DNA of 64,000 nt. Origin: Acetobacter lambici (GTDB lineage Bacteria > Pseudomonadota > Alphaproteobacteria > Acetobacterales > Acetobacteraceae). Positions within the stretch are counted from its first letter, which is position 1; each line of letters begins with the position of its first letter. Shown here in pieces: positions 18,102 to 26,987 of this stretch. The stretch is taken from contig NZ_WOTD01000001.1 of the NCBI RefSeq assembly GCF_011516885.1, positions 248,001-312,000 on the forward strand, given 5' to 3'. Below the pieces are notes generated by a model. It searched no databases. It saw only the letters and a program-made list of their open reading frames with translations, and had not been told where the DNA came from. A program made the position numbers and the translations under genes.

Positions 18102-19930
18102 TGCGCATGTGCCATTTGCCTGTTCAGAAACTGGCTGTAGAGACCATTCTGCCGCTCAAGTAGCGCAGGAGAGCCATCCTCAGCAATTCTGCCATCCTGC
18201 ATAACAACGATTCTGTCAAAATTTCGTAACGTGGACAGGCGGTGTGCCACGGCAATAACCGTGCGCCCGACCATAAGCCGGTCAAGCGCGCGCTGCACAT
18301 GCTCCTCGCTTTCCGTATCCAGCGCACTGGTTGCTTCATCGAGCACCAGAATGGGGGCATTACGCAAAAAAGCGCGCGCAATGGCAATACGCTGGCGCTG
18401 ACCACCCGAGAGCTTGACCCCCCGGTCACCCACAACTGTTTCGAACCCTTCGGACAACGCATCAATAAATGTGGCGCATCCGGCAGCAGCAGCAGCAGCC
18501 CGCACGGCCTCGTCACTCGCATCGGGCCGACCGTAACGGATGTTCTCCATAACACTACGGTGCAGGAGCGAGACATCCTGCGGCACAACAGACAGGCACG
18601 CCCGCAAGGCGTCATCCGTCAGTTCGCGGATATCCTGCCCGTCTATGAGAATAGACCCGGACTGCACAAAGCGCATGCGCTGCAACAGGGCCAGCACGGT
18701 ACTTTTGCCCGAGCCGGAGCGCCCCACCAGCCCCACACGGCTACCCGCTGCGATATGCAGATTAAAATGCGCCAGAACAGGCTCCCCTCCGGGGTAGGCA
18801 AAGGTCACATCGCCAAAGCGTACATCCCCCCGCACCGGGCTGGGCAGGTCGGCGGCCACCTGCGGGTCGGGCATGTCATGCGGAACCAGCAGGGAGGACA
18901 GCACCTCGGACAGGCGCGCATTGTGCTGAATGGTTTCCACCAGCGCCAGAGCAAGGTCGCGCGTACCGTGCAGAATGGCAAAGCCGAGCGTGATGACCAT
19001 AACCACCTGCCCCACACTGGCCTGCTGCCACTGCCACAGCAGCACCGCCCAGATCAGTAGCCCCGTCGTCAGCACGGCAGTTATGCCCGCGTGGATCATG
19101 CGGAGTTGTTCCATGTAACGCAGGGATTTAAGCCGCTCGCCCATTTCCCGCTCTGTCAGGGCGTTAAAGCGCTGGCGCTCACGGTTGCGCATGCCAAAGG
19201 CGCGCACAAGGGCAATGTTGCCCATAACGTCCAGCGTCTCGCCCTCCAGCCCGGCGGCGGCCACGGCGTAATGCCCGTGCAGGCGACGGCCCTTGAGCGC
19301 CAGACGGAACATGATCAGGCATAACCCGCCCGCCAGCAGAACGGTCGCGCCCCCCATGGTCCAACTGACCGAGAGCATGAGCACAACAGAGAGCAGCACA
19401 TTAAGGCTGGGAGGGATAACGTTCCATGCCAGCATGTTCTCGATGGTAAAGCTGACATTCCCCGCCGTTGCTATGCGCGCGGCAAGGGATGCGGGCATAC
19501 GATCGGCAAAATAGGCCGGGGAATGCCCGGTTAAAAACCGGAACAGGTCCTGCCGTATATCCCCCGTGACCGCCACAAATGTGCGCGCGGCAAACCAGCC
19601 TGCAATACGCCAGCATATGTTGTCCGCCACGATCAGCCCGATCAGCACCCCCACGGCGGCCCATACAGCCGACACCACGGAACCACCGGAATGGCTGGTC
19701 ATCAAATCCACCAGATGGCGTATGCCGTAAGACGACAGCACAATACAGCTTATGGCCCCACCCACGGCCCCAAACACCAGCGCGTGCCCCAACGGGCGGG
19801 CCCGCATGTAGCGCAGCAAAAAGCTGACCGGCCTGCCCGCATAGGCTGGCAGCGCCTCATCGGGCACGGTCACAGGGTCGGATACGGGCTTTGCCCCGGC
19901 GGTATTATTCTTTTTATGATCCACCAACAC
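18098..19930 (-). CDS. ABC exporter, fused membrane and ATPase domains
   Basis: 610 residues, a half-transporter expected to dimerise. The N-terminal type I exporter membrane domain has about six helices (from about 45 to 330), with a soluble tail before it. The ATPase part has Walker A GLVGRSGSGKSTVLALL, Q-loop VPQDVSLLHRSVMENIRYG, signature LSGGQRQRIAIARAFLRNAP, Walker B LVLDEATSALDTESE and the His switch VIAVAHRLSTL. It resembles MsbA and other multidrug or lipid exporters; substrate unknown. The start is GTG 19930 (next codons TTG and GTG are possible), with GGGGAAG 9 bases upstream. A GntR regulator gene overlaps its 3' end. Confidence 0.9.
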   Translation of the reverse strand: MLVDHKKNNTAGAKPVSDPVTVPDEALPAYAGRPVSFLLRYMRARPLGHALVFGAVGGAISCIVLSSYGIRHLVDLMTSHSGGSVVSAVWAAVGVLIGLIVADNICWRIAGWFAARTFVAVTGDIRQDLFRFLTGHSPAYFADRMPASLAARIATAGNVSFTIENMLAWNVIPPSLNVLLSVVLMLSVSWTMGGATVLLAGGLCLIMFRLALKGRRLHGHYAVAAAGLEGETLDVMGNIALVRAFGMRNRERQRFNALTEREMGERLKSLRYMEQLRMIHAGITAVLTTGLLIWAVLLWQWQQASVGQVVMVITLGFAILHGTRDLALALVETIQHNARLSEVLSSLLVPHDMPDPQVAADLPSPVRGDVRFGDVTFAYPGGEPVLAHFNLHIAAGSRVGLVGRSGSGKSTVLALLQRMRFVQSGSILIDGQDIRELTDDALRACLSVVPQDVSLLHRSVMENIRYGRPDASDEAVRAAAAAAGCATFIDALSEGFETVVGDRGVKLSGGQRQRIAIARAFLRNAPILVLDEATSALDTESEEHVQRALDRLMVGRTVIAVAHRLSTLRNFDRIVVMQDGRIAEDGSPALLERQNGLYSQFLNRQMAHAQ

Positions 19931-20145
19931 GTTTTGTTTCTTCCCCGGCAGAATACGCCTGACCCTGCTACCAGATCAGAACGGCGGCCCCCTGTTCCGT
20001 AACCGGGGCTGCCCCACAATACGGGTCTTTTGCGCTTCCCCCAAACAGGTTTTCCTGCATGCCAACGCATGCCATCCGCCACGCGCATTACGGGGGCGGG
20101 CCGAGCAGCACGACCCGAAGTCCTTGTTATAACGATAAAGATTGC

Positions 20146-20162
20146 GTGATGAGCCACATCAC
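20146..20162. promoter_or_regulatory. Dyad GTGATG-N5-CATCAC
   Basis: A 6-base perfect inverted repeat around AGCCA in the porin upstream region. The spacing between GTGA and TCAC is 9 bases, not the 6 of a CRP/FNR site, so the binding protein is unknown. Confidence 0.35.
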
Positions 20163-20249
20163 AAAACACCCTTCACTCACCTGTTTTTCAACTTTTTCCC
20201 GCTCTCTTTCTATCTGGGCCTTGCGGGGCTGGCTCATCTCCAAACAGAA

Positions 20250-20296
20250 TTTTTCAGGGCCAACATATGCTAAAAATTATATAAATCCCTGAAAAT
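20250..20296. promoter_or_regulatory. Dyad ATTTTTCAGGG / CCCTGAAAAT, 27-bp spacer
   Basis: A perfect 10-base inverted repeat, arms 20250-20259 and 20287-20296, encloses a very AT-rich spacer containing TATGCTAAAAATTATATAAAT. It could be a paired operator bracketing a promoter or a leader hairpin. It lies about 210-255 bases upstream of the porin start. Confidence 0.45.
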
Positions 20297-20505
20297 ATTA
20301 CACTATTTTAACTGATGTATCGCAGCACATACCAACCACACCGCGCACAAAAACCACCACAGCGCCACAATATGCAGAGCAGATGACCAAAAAACGAATG
20401 GATTATCCAACGCGCACGCAGCTTTACCGCCCGTCATCAACATATTGACGACAGCAAGGCTTGGCTCCCACAGAGAACATGAGAATTCAAGGGAGTACAC
20501 AGTTC

Positions 20506-22209
20506 ATGGCATCGGGAAAAAAGGCACTGCTGGCTACAGTCATGGCTGCATCAGTTGCCGGGATGCCGCATATGCTCCCCACACCCGCTTACGCGGATGA
20601 CTACGCGGACCTGCTGGATGTGCTGCGCGCCAAAGGCAGCCTGACCAGACATGAATATGACACACTTCTGGCCAAGCATGTTCACCATGCCGCCCTTGCG
20701 GCCGAACCACATGCCACGCACGCGGCCCATGTTGCCTCGGGCAGTGCCCACACGGCCATGGCCCATGCGGCCCGTGGCGCGCAGGCGGGCTACGAACCGG
20801 GCATCCGCTTTGACCCAGGTACGGGCGAAAACGATGTCTCCTTGCGGGCGGAAGACGCCGCCACCCGTGCGGAGGCCAGCGCACGCTCCGCGCAGGAAGC
20901 GGCCAAGGCGCTGGATGGCGGCAATTTTGTACGGGTTGCCAAATACGTGCCCGGCAAGGGCCTGACGTTTAAAGCTGGCCCCATAGACATTAACCTGTCT
21001 GGCTTTGTGAACGGTTTTTATTCCTATAACAGCCCGGCTGGTGGCCGCCCCATTGCGGGTGGCGTATCCTCCGGCTCCTCGGGCTTTGACTCATCGGCTG
21101 TCCGGAACGGGCTGCTCCCCGCAGGGTTCATTCTCAAGATGAACACCGTGCAGCAGGGGATGGATATTTCCGCCGTGCTGGGCATGTATCCGGGGCTGGA
21201 CAACGCCAAGCCCGCCGCCTTTAACGCCAACTCCGGCGGTAGCCCCGTGGGGCTGGGCACGGCTGGCATCGATCTTCGTCAGGTTTACATGACCTTTGGC
21301 AACAAGGACATCGGCACGTTCAAGATCGGCCGTGACCTGGCCCTGTTCGCCAGCGACGCCATTATGAACGACGCAACCCTGCTGAGTGTTGGCTCCACGG
21401 GGAGCAATGCATCGCCGGGCAATACGTCTCTGGGCCGTATTGGTGTGGGTTATGTGTACGCGGACTGGATCCCCCAGATCTCCTACACCTCCCCCAAGCT
21501 AGGTGGTTTTCAGGGGTCTGTGGGTATTTTCCAGCCGCTGGATGAATTCGGTTATGCCGATGCCACCAACCCAACCGGGGTAGGCAACAGCCAGTATTCC
21601 GCAGGGTCCACGCAGCATTCCTCCCCCATGGTGCAGGGCCGCGCGGTGTATGACTTTTCCGTCTCCGATGTGCAGTTCCATATCTGGGCCAGCTTCCTGA
21701 TCCAGCACATGCAGGGGCTTAGCAGCCAGCAGCTCAACGGCAACGCCTTGCTCAGTTCCGATCAGCACCGCAGCACCATGGTGGAAGCCGGAGACATTGG
21801 CTCCAAGGTCACCTACGGTCCGTTTGAAGGCGTTGCTTACTACTACCGTGGCAGCGGGCTGGGCACGACGGGCCTGTTCTTTGATGGTGTGGACGCCAAT
21901 GGCCGCAAGCGTAGCTCCGAAGGGTACTACGTGCAGGGCGCTTACCATATTACCAAAAAATTCCGCCTTGTTGGCAGTTATGGCGTGAGCAACCTGTATC
22001 TGGCAGGTGGCGAAAACACCGCTCTGGAAAGTGCCTCCGGGTCCGCAGGGTTGGTCCGCCGCAACCAGTCCGAGGTCGGGGCCGCGTACTACCAGATGAC
22101 CGACTGGCTGACCGTGATCGGGGAATACTCCCACACGTCCTCCTCCGCGCATGGTGGCAGCAAGGAAAGCGACAACACCGCATCGGGCGGCGTCATGCTG
22201 ATGTTCTAG
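20506..22209 (+). CDS. Outer-membrane porin (acetic acid bacteria type)
   Basis: 567 residues. A signal peptide (KKALLATVMAASVAGMPHMLPTPAYA, cleavage before DDYAD) is followed by a short helical segment LLDVLRAKGSLTRHEYDTLL, common at the N-terminus of acetobacterial porins, an Ala/His-rich stretch, and a predicted coiled-coil (RAEDAATRAEASARSAQEAAKAL). From about residue 155 the sequence becomes amphipathic beta-strands (FKAGPIDINLSGFVNGFYSY; DLRQVYMTFGNKDIGTFKIGRDLALF), and it ends in Phe (GGVMLMF), as expected for BAM-inserted barrels. It probably forms a trimeric diffusion pore for small solutes. AAGGGAG lies 10 bases before the chosen ATG. It precedes the lpt genes but by about 90 bases. 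Confidence 0.87.
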   Translation: MASGKKALLATVMAASVAGMPHMLPTPAYADDYADLLDVLRAKGSLTRHEYDTLLAKHVHHAALAAEPHATHAAHVASGSAHTAMAHAARGAQAGYEPGIRFDPGTGENDVSLRAEDAATRAEASARSAQEAAKALDGGNFVRVAKYVPGKGLTFKAGPIDINLSGFVNGFYSYNSPAGGRPIAGGVSSGSSGFDSSAVRNGLLPAGFILKMNTVQQGMDISAVLGMYPGLDNAKPAAFNANSGGSPVGLGTAGIDLRQVYMTFGNKDIGTFKIGRDLALFASDAIMNDATLLSVGSTGSNASPGNTSLGRIGVGYVYADWIPQISYTSPKLGGFQGSVGIFQPLDEFGYADATNPTGVGNSQYSAGSTQHSSPMVQGRAVYDFSVSDVQFHIWASFLIQHMQGLSSQQLNGNALLSSDQHRSTMVEAGDIGSKVTYGPFEGVAYYYRGSGLGTTGLFFDGVDANGRKRSSEGYYVQGAYHITKKFRLVGSYGVSNLYLAGGENTALESASGSAGLVRRNQSEVGAAYYQMTDWLTVIGEYSHTSSSAHGGSKESDNTASGGVMLMF

Positions 22210-22300
22210 TCGGGTCAGGGCGTTCTGTGATCTCTATTTTATAGACCGATTACAGCCCGGACTGTTGCCTCTGGCACCACGGAGGTAGATAACCGACACC

Positions 22301-23443
22301 ATGACTGTCCGCTCCCTTATCCTGTGGCTCCAACACCACCTTCTGACGCTGGACCGTTACGTGCTGCGTCAGTTGCTGGTTGCGCTGGCGGCCACAACGG
22401 GGGGGCTGGCCGCACTGATCTGGCTTATGCAGTCGCTGCACTTTGTCTCGCTGGTTGTGGACCGGGGTTTGTCCCTGCGGGTGTTTATTGGCCTGACCAG
22501 TCTTCTGCTACCGTCCTTTGTGGCGGTGGTCATGCCCATTACAACTTTTGTTGTCAGCCTGTTCATCTACCAGCGGCTGGCCAATGACCGTGAGCTTACG
22601 GTCATGCAGGCGGCCGGGCTTTCCCCTTTTGCTCTGGCGCGGCCGGGGCTGATCTGCGCCTCGATTTCGGCACTGATCGTGTTCGTGCTCAACGTGTGGA
22701 TTGTCCCGACCACCTACCACGCGTTCCGCCAGTACGAAATTCAGATCAGAAACAAGATGGCGGCTTTCATGCTGCAAGATGGTGTTTTTACAAAAGTATC
22801 AAACACCATGACCGTCTATATCCGCTCACGCGACAAGAATGGGGTTTTGTGGGGTATTCTGGTGGAAGATGACCGCCAGCCCGACAACCACGCCACAATT
22901 CTGGCCAGCCACGGCAATATGGTCATTGTCAATGACGTGCCGCGTGTTGTGCTCTATGATGGTTCGCGTCAGGTTATCGACCGCAAGACCGGCCGGTTGA
23001 ACATGCTTGTTTTCAAACAGGACACCATGGATTTTTCAACCGTACGTCCGTCAAACCAGCACACGCGTGATTCGGCTGAGATGTCCCTCTCCGAACTGCT
23101 CTCCCCCGACCCGAACACCGTATCCGCGCGGGATAGGGGCAAGTTCAGGGTGGAGGGCTGGCGGCGCGTTACATCCCCGCTCACATGCTTCTCCTTTGCC
23201 ATGATCGGCATGTTCGCCATGCTCAGGGGCGCATTCTCGCGCCATGGTGGTGTAACGCGCCCTCTGGTGGCCGTGCTGTGCGTTGTTGGGTTGCTGGCCA
23301 TGACCATGCTTTTGCAAAATCTGGCCGGGCGCAACATCCGCCTTCTTCCACTTATTCCGCTCTTTGCCACCCTGCCGGGGCTGGTCTGCGCCTACGCGCT
23401 GTTCATGCCAGAAATAAAAGCCTCCCGGCACCAGCAGGCATGA
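22301..23443 (+). CDS. lptF: LPS export ABC transporter permease LptF
   Basis: Inner-membrane permease of the LptB2FGC complex, which extracts LPS and passes it to the periplasmic bridge. 380 residues. Family features: DRYVLRQLLVALAATTGGLAALIWLMQSLHFVSLVVDRG at the N-terminus, three early membrane segments to about residue 125, RLANDRELTVMQAAGLSP (coupling helix region), a periplasmic beta-jellyroll (about 140-265), and three C-terminal membrane segments. GGAGG lies about 14 bases upstream of the ATG. It is followed directly by lptG. Confidence 0.92.
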   Translation: MTVRSLILWLQHHLLTLDRYVLRQLLVALAATTGGLAALIWLMQSLHFVSLVVDRGLSLRVFIGLTSLLLPSFVAVVMPITTFVVSLFIYQRLANDRELTVMQAAGLSPFALARPGLICASISALIVFVLNVWIVPTTYHAFRQYEIQIRNKMAAFMLQDGVFTKVSNTMTVYIRSRDKNGVLWGILVEDDRQPDNHATILASHGNMVIVNDVPRVVLYDGSRQVIDRKTGRLNMLVFKQDTMDFSTVRPSNQHTRDSAEMSLSELLSPDPNTVSARDRGKFRVEGWRRVTSPLTCFSFAMIGMFAMLRGAFSRHGGVTRPLVAVLCVVGLLAMTMLLQNLAGRNIRLLPLIPLFATLPGLVCAYALFMPEIKASRHQQA

Positions 23444-23459
23444 GAGGACGTTCGAACGC

Positions 23460-24572
23460 ATGATCGTCGCCGTCACTCTCTCGCGCTATATTGCGCGGCA
23501 GTTCATGCTGTGCGTTCTGGCCATGGTCGCGGCACTTACGGGTGTGATCTGCCTGTTCGACCTTATTGACCTGTTCCGTCGGGTTGCCTCCCGCCCCGAG
23601 GTTTCCTCTAATATCGTGACGGAAATCGCGGGGCTGCACATACCCTATTTTACCATTGAAATTCTGCCCTTTGGTATTCTGCTTGGCGGCATTGTGTGCT
23701 TCTGGCGGCTGACCCGCTCGTCCGAGCTGATTGTTGCGCGGGCGGCGGGGATCTCCGCATGGCAGTTCCTTGCGGCCCCCCTTACCTGCGCCATTATACT
23801 TGGCTTACTGGCCACATGCGTACTCTCCCCTCTTTCTTCGGTCATGTATCGTCGGGCGGCGGATCTGGACCAGCAGTATCTCCGCTCCGATGGGGGGCCA
23901 CTCAGCCTTTCCGGCGGCTCCCTGTGGCTCCGGCAGGCGGACACACAGTACGACCCCCAGGGCGTTGCCATGCTGCATGCAGGGGACGTGCAGGTCACTC
24001 AGGGGCAGTTGCATATTCGCGATATCAGCGTCTTTCGTCTCGACCACGAAGACCGTCTGGTCATGCGAATCGAATCCCCCAAAGGGTCCCTAAAAAGTGC
24101 CGGATGGGAGCTTACAGAGGCTTCGGTTGTAAAACCGAACAACATTCTTCAGTCCGTAGGCTCGATCATACTCCCCACAAGCCTGACCCTTGAACGCGTG
24201 CAGGAAAGTTTTGCCGCGCCCGACACGCTTTCCGTCTGGACATTGCCGGGCTTTATAACCCTACTCGAACATTCAGGTTTTTCATCCATACGGCACCGTA
24301 TTCATTTTCAGTCCCTGCTGGCATTGCCTATACTGGCAGGCACCATGACGCTGGTTTCCGCTGGTTTTTCCATGCGTCCCTCACGGCGAGGCGGCGTTGC
24401 CAAAATGGTTGGGTCTGGTGTTGCGGCGGGTTTTCTGCTTTTCACCATATCCAAAGTCGCTGAGCAGCTTGGAAAGTCAGGAGCGCTTCCCCCCGTTCTG
24501 GCTGCATGGGCACCTACCCTTGCCGGGCTCTGCCTGGCTGTTGCACTACTTCTTCATCTGGAGGATGGCTGA
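23460..24572 (+). CDS. lptG: LPS export ABC transporter permease LptG
   Basis: Second permease of the LPS transporter, 370 residues, with the same plan as LptF: LSRYIARQFMLCVLAMVAALTGVICLFDLIDLFRRV, RLTRSSELIVARAAGISAWQ (coupling region), a periplasmic beta domain (about 130-260) and C-terminal membrane segments from about 275. Start is ATG with GAGAGGA upstream. Its stop is immediately followed by the TTG start of lptD, so the three lpt genes are one operon. Confidence 0.92.
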   Translation: MIVAVTLSRYIARQFMLCVLAMVAALTGVICLFDLIDLFRRVASRPEVSSNIVTEIAGLHIPYFTIEILPFGILLGGIVCFWRLTRSSELIVARAAGISAWQFLAAPLTCAIILGLLATCVLSPLSSVMYRRAADLDQQYLRSDGGPLSLSGGSLWLRQADTQYDPQGVAMLHAGDVQVTQGQLHIRDISVFRLDHEDRLVMRIESPKGSLKSAGWELTEASVVKPNNILQSVGSIILPTSLTLERVQESFAAPDTLSVWTLPGFITLLEHSGFSSIRHRIHFQSLLALPILAGTMTLVSAGFSMRPSRRGGVAKMVGSGVAAGFLLFTISKVAEQLGKSGALPPVLAAWAPTLAGLCLAVALLLHLEDG

Positions 24573-26906
24573 TTGATCGTGGCGCTCCGGCCTTTTTGCT
24601 GCGCCCTGCTGCGCCGCCGCTCCACCCTTAGTGCAGCAACAGCACTGGGAAGTGTTGCAGCTTGTCTGGTCATCAGCCAGCCAAGGGCCGCGTTTGCACA
24701 GTTCAAACCCAAGCCTATGCACGTCAACTCCAGTCAACGGACATCCCCCACCGACCCCGCGACATTTCAGGCCGACAAAGTTGATTACAACGATGTCGAA
24801 CATACCGTGACATGGACGGGCAACGTACAGGTCTGGCAAGGCGAGCGTGTCCTGCGCGCGGACAAAATTGTGTATGACAGGGATACAGGTCTTATTGCCG
24901 CCCGTGGCAATGTGGCCACCATCCAGCCGGATGGGTCGGTCATGTATGCCCATTATGCCGAACTGACAGGCGGCATGAAGGACGGGATCTTGCTGCATGT
25001 GAATGCAACCATGCCTGACAACGCCAAAATGGCCGCCAACGGCATGCGGCGCACCGGCGGCAAGATCAACGATATGAGCCGCGCCGTATACACGGCCTGC
25101 GAAATCTGTGAAAAAGACAAAACCCGCCCACCATTCTGGCAGTTCCGCGCCTTTAACGCGACACAGGACCTTGAGCACCAGAAAATAGACTTCCGCGATG
25201 CCTATCTGGATATTATGGGCGTTCCGGTCGTTTATTTACCCTATTTTTCCATGACGGACCCCTCCGCCAAGCGGCGCAGCGGTTTTCTCATGCCGGGCGT
25301 GACACCGCATGACCGCTACCTTGGCACCTATTTTACAATTCCTTATTACTGGGTCATCAATCAGCAGTCTGACATGAATGTGCAGGGGCTGTTCGCCACC
25401 AAAACAGGGCCGCAACTTAGTGCCCTTTACCGTAACCACCTGAATTTTGGCCGACTGAGCATCCGTGGCGGGATCGCCTATGACACCCACAGAAGCGAGA
25501 CTTACACCAACAGCTTTGGCCATGAGGAAACGAGCGGGGGCAACCATGGCGTGCAGGGCCATTTCTTCGCCCGCGGTGATTTCTCTATTAACAACTACTG
25601 GCGGGCTGGCGCCAACATCAAACTGACCAGTTCGGCAAACTACATGCGCGATTACCGTGTGCAGGGTTATGGGGAAGATACCCTCAACACCACCGCCAAT
25701 CTGGAAGGATTTGGCACCGGTTCTTACAGCCGCCTGGATGGCGAGTACTATCAGGGGCTGAACCAGGGTATCATCCACAACAAGGACCTGCCTCTTGTAC
25801 TGCCCCGCTATACCTACAGCTTTACGGGGCAACCTGATGCGCTGGGTGGGCGTCTGAGTGTTGATACAACGGACTTCAACGTCCGGCGTGAAAACGGCGT
25901 ATCCGACCAGCGTGGCGAACTCCAGTTGAACTGGAACCGGCCATTCCATACCAAAATGGGCCAGCAGTTCCTGCTAACCCTGCGTCTGGACTCAATGGTC
26001 TACCGCGCCCGCAAGCTGTACCAGCAGCCCACTTACTACAATACGGCCCGTACAACCGTAAGCGGGCAGGTGCTGCCCACCATCGCCCTGAAAACCAACT
26101 GGCCATTCGTCCGCACGTTTGAACATGGCCGGGGCACACAGCTGATCGAACCGATTGTGCAAGGCATCTACGCCCCCAATACCGGCGCAGGTGCGAGTGA
26201 CATGATCCCCAATGAAGACAGCATGAGCTACGAATTTACCGATAGCACACTATTTGCCCTCAACCGTTATCAGGGAACGGACAGGCTGGATGGCGGATTG
26301 CGCGGTAATGTGGGCATTCATGCCAACTGGACATGGGACGGGCACGTAGTCGACCTGCTGGCGGGCGAAAGCTTCCAGCAGCACATTACGCATGACATGC
26401 TCCCATACTCCGGGCTGGACCACCATGCCTCGGACGTGGTGGCGCGCGCACGCGTCATACCCAGCCAGTATTTTGACTTTACAGCCCGCATGCGGCTGGA
26501 CCCGCACAATACCAAAATCAATTTTGGCGATGCGCTCTTCAGCGCTGGTGTGCCGCATTTTCGCATTCGTGGCGGTTATATTTACGAGCCTGTCACGCCC
26601 TATTACTATTTTGCCACCAACTACCGCGCCTACTCCCCCAACCAGCTTTACACAACACAGACGAGCGAACTCAGTGGCGGCGTATCTGTGGACTGGCAGA
26701 ACTGGCACGCTTCAGGCTTTTCGCGGCGTAGCCTTTCACGCAAGGACTTCGTCTCTCTTGGCGGTGATTTGGGGTATGATAATGACTGCTTCGCTATCGA
26801 CTTCATGTATCTGAAGCAATACACAACCATCGGTGGGCAGCAGCGTAATTCGACCTATCTGGTCACGGTAAGCCTTAAAACTCTGGGGGCCTTTGGGCTC
26901 AAGTAA
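24573..26906 (+). CDS. lptD: LPS assembly outer-membrane protein LptD
   Basis: Outer-membrane translocon that inserts LPS into the outer leaflet together with LptE. 777 residues. A signal peptide (about 1-43, ending SQPRAAFAQ) precedes an OstA-like beta-jellyroll (about 55-160: FQADKVDYNDVEHTVTWTGNVQVWQGERVLRADKI), then the large barrel domain with VVYLPYFSMTDPSAKRRSGFLMP, a hallmark of the family. Cysteines C180 and C183 (TACEIC) lie at the junction. The start is a TTG directly after the lptG stop, with GGAGG eight bases upstream, the best ribosome binding site near it. surA follows after 81 bases. Confidence 0.94.
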   Translation: MIVALRPFCCALLRRRSTLSAATALGSVAACLVISQPRAAFAQFKPKPMHVNSSQRTSPTDPATFQADKVDYNDVEHTVTWTGNVQVWQGERVLRADKIVYDRDTGLIAARGNVATIQPDGSVMYAHYAELTGGMKDGILLHVNATMPDNAKMAANGMRRTGGKINDMSRAVYTACEICEKDKTRPPFWQFRAFNATQDLEHQKIDFRDAYLDIMGVPVVYLPYFSMTDPSAKRRSGFLMPGVTPHDRYLGTYFTIPYYWVINQQSDMNVQGLFATKTGPQLSALYRNHLNFGRLSIRGGIAYDTHRSETYTNSFGHEETSGGNHGVQGHFFARGDFSINNYWRAGANIKLTSSANYMRDYRVQGYGEDTLNTTANLEGFGTGSYSRLDGEYYQGLNQGIIHNKDLPLVLPRYTYSFTGQPDALGGRLSVDTTDFNVRRENGVSDQRGELQLNWNRPFHTKMGQQFLLTLRLDSMVYRARKLYQQPTYYNTARTTVSGQVLPTIALKTNWPFVRTFEHGRGTQLIEPIVQGIYAPNTGAGASDMIPNEDSMSYEFTDSTLFALNRYQGTDRLDGGLRGNVGIHANWTWDGHVVDLLAGESFQQHITHDMLPYSGLDHHASDVVARARVIPSQYFDFTARMRLDPHNTKINFGDALFSAGVPHFRIRGGYIYEPVTPYYYFATNYRAYSPNQLYTTQTSELSGGVSVDWQNWHASGFSRRSLSRKDFVSLGGDLGYDNDCFAIDFMYLKQYTTIGGQQRNSTYLVTVSLKTLGAFGLK

Positions 26907-26987
26907 GAACTGCTTCAAAAATAGTGCCATCTCCGGTATCACAAACAGATCGTTCTGATATGGCAGAAAGCTGAAAGACCGTTCCGT

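Larger units (their letters stand above)
19931..20505. other. 575-bp non-coding region between divergent ABC exporter and porin genes
   Basis: I see no convincing gene here. The left part is GC-rich; the right part (about 20240-20450) is distinctly AT-rich and likely holds the porin promoter and leader. It contains two dyads listed separately. A 65-codon minus-strand frame at 20303-20500 starts with GTG without a ribosome binding site and is not accepted. The length and AT-richness suggest heavy regulation of the porin gene. Confidence 0.7.

Noticed and set aside
20146-20162. CRP/FNR-like site before the porin gene
   Set aside because: The half-sites GTGA and TCAC are 9 bases apart, not 6, so I kept it only as an unassigned dyad.
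20303-20500. 65-codon hydrophobic minus-strand frame in the porin upstream region
   Set aside because: GTG start without a ribosome binding site, antisense to the porin leader, no known family pattern.
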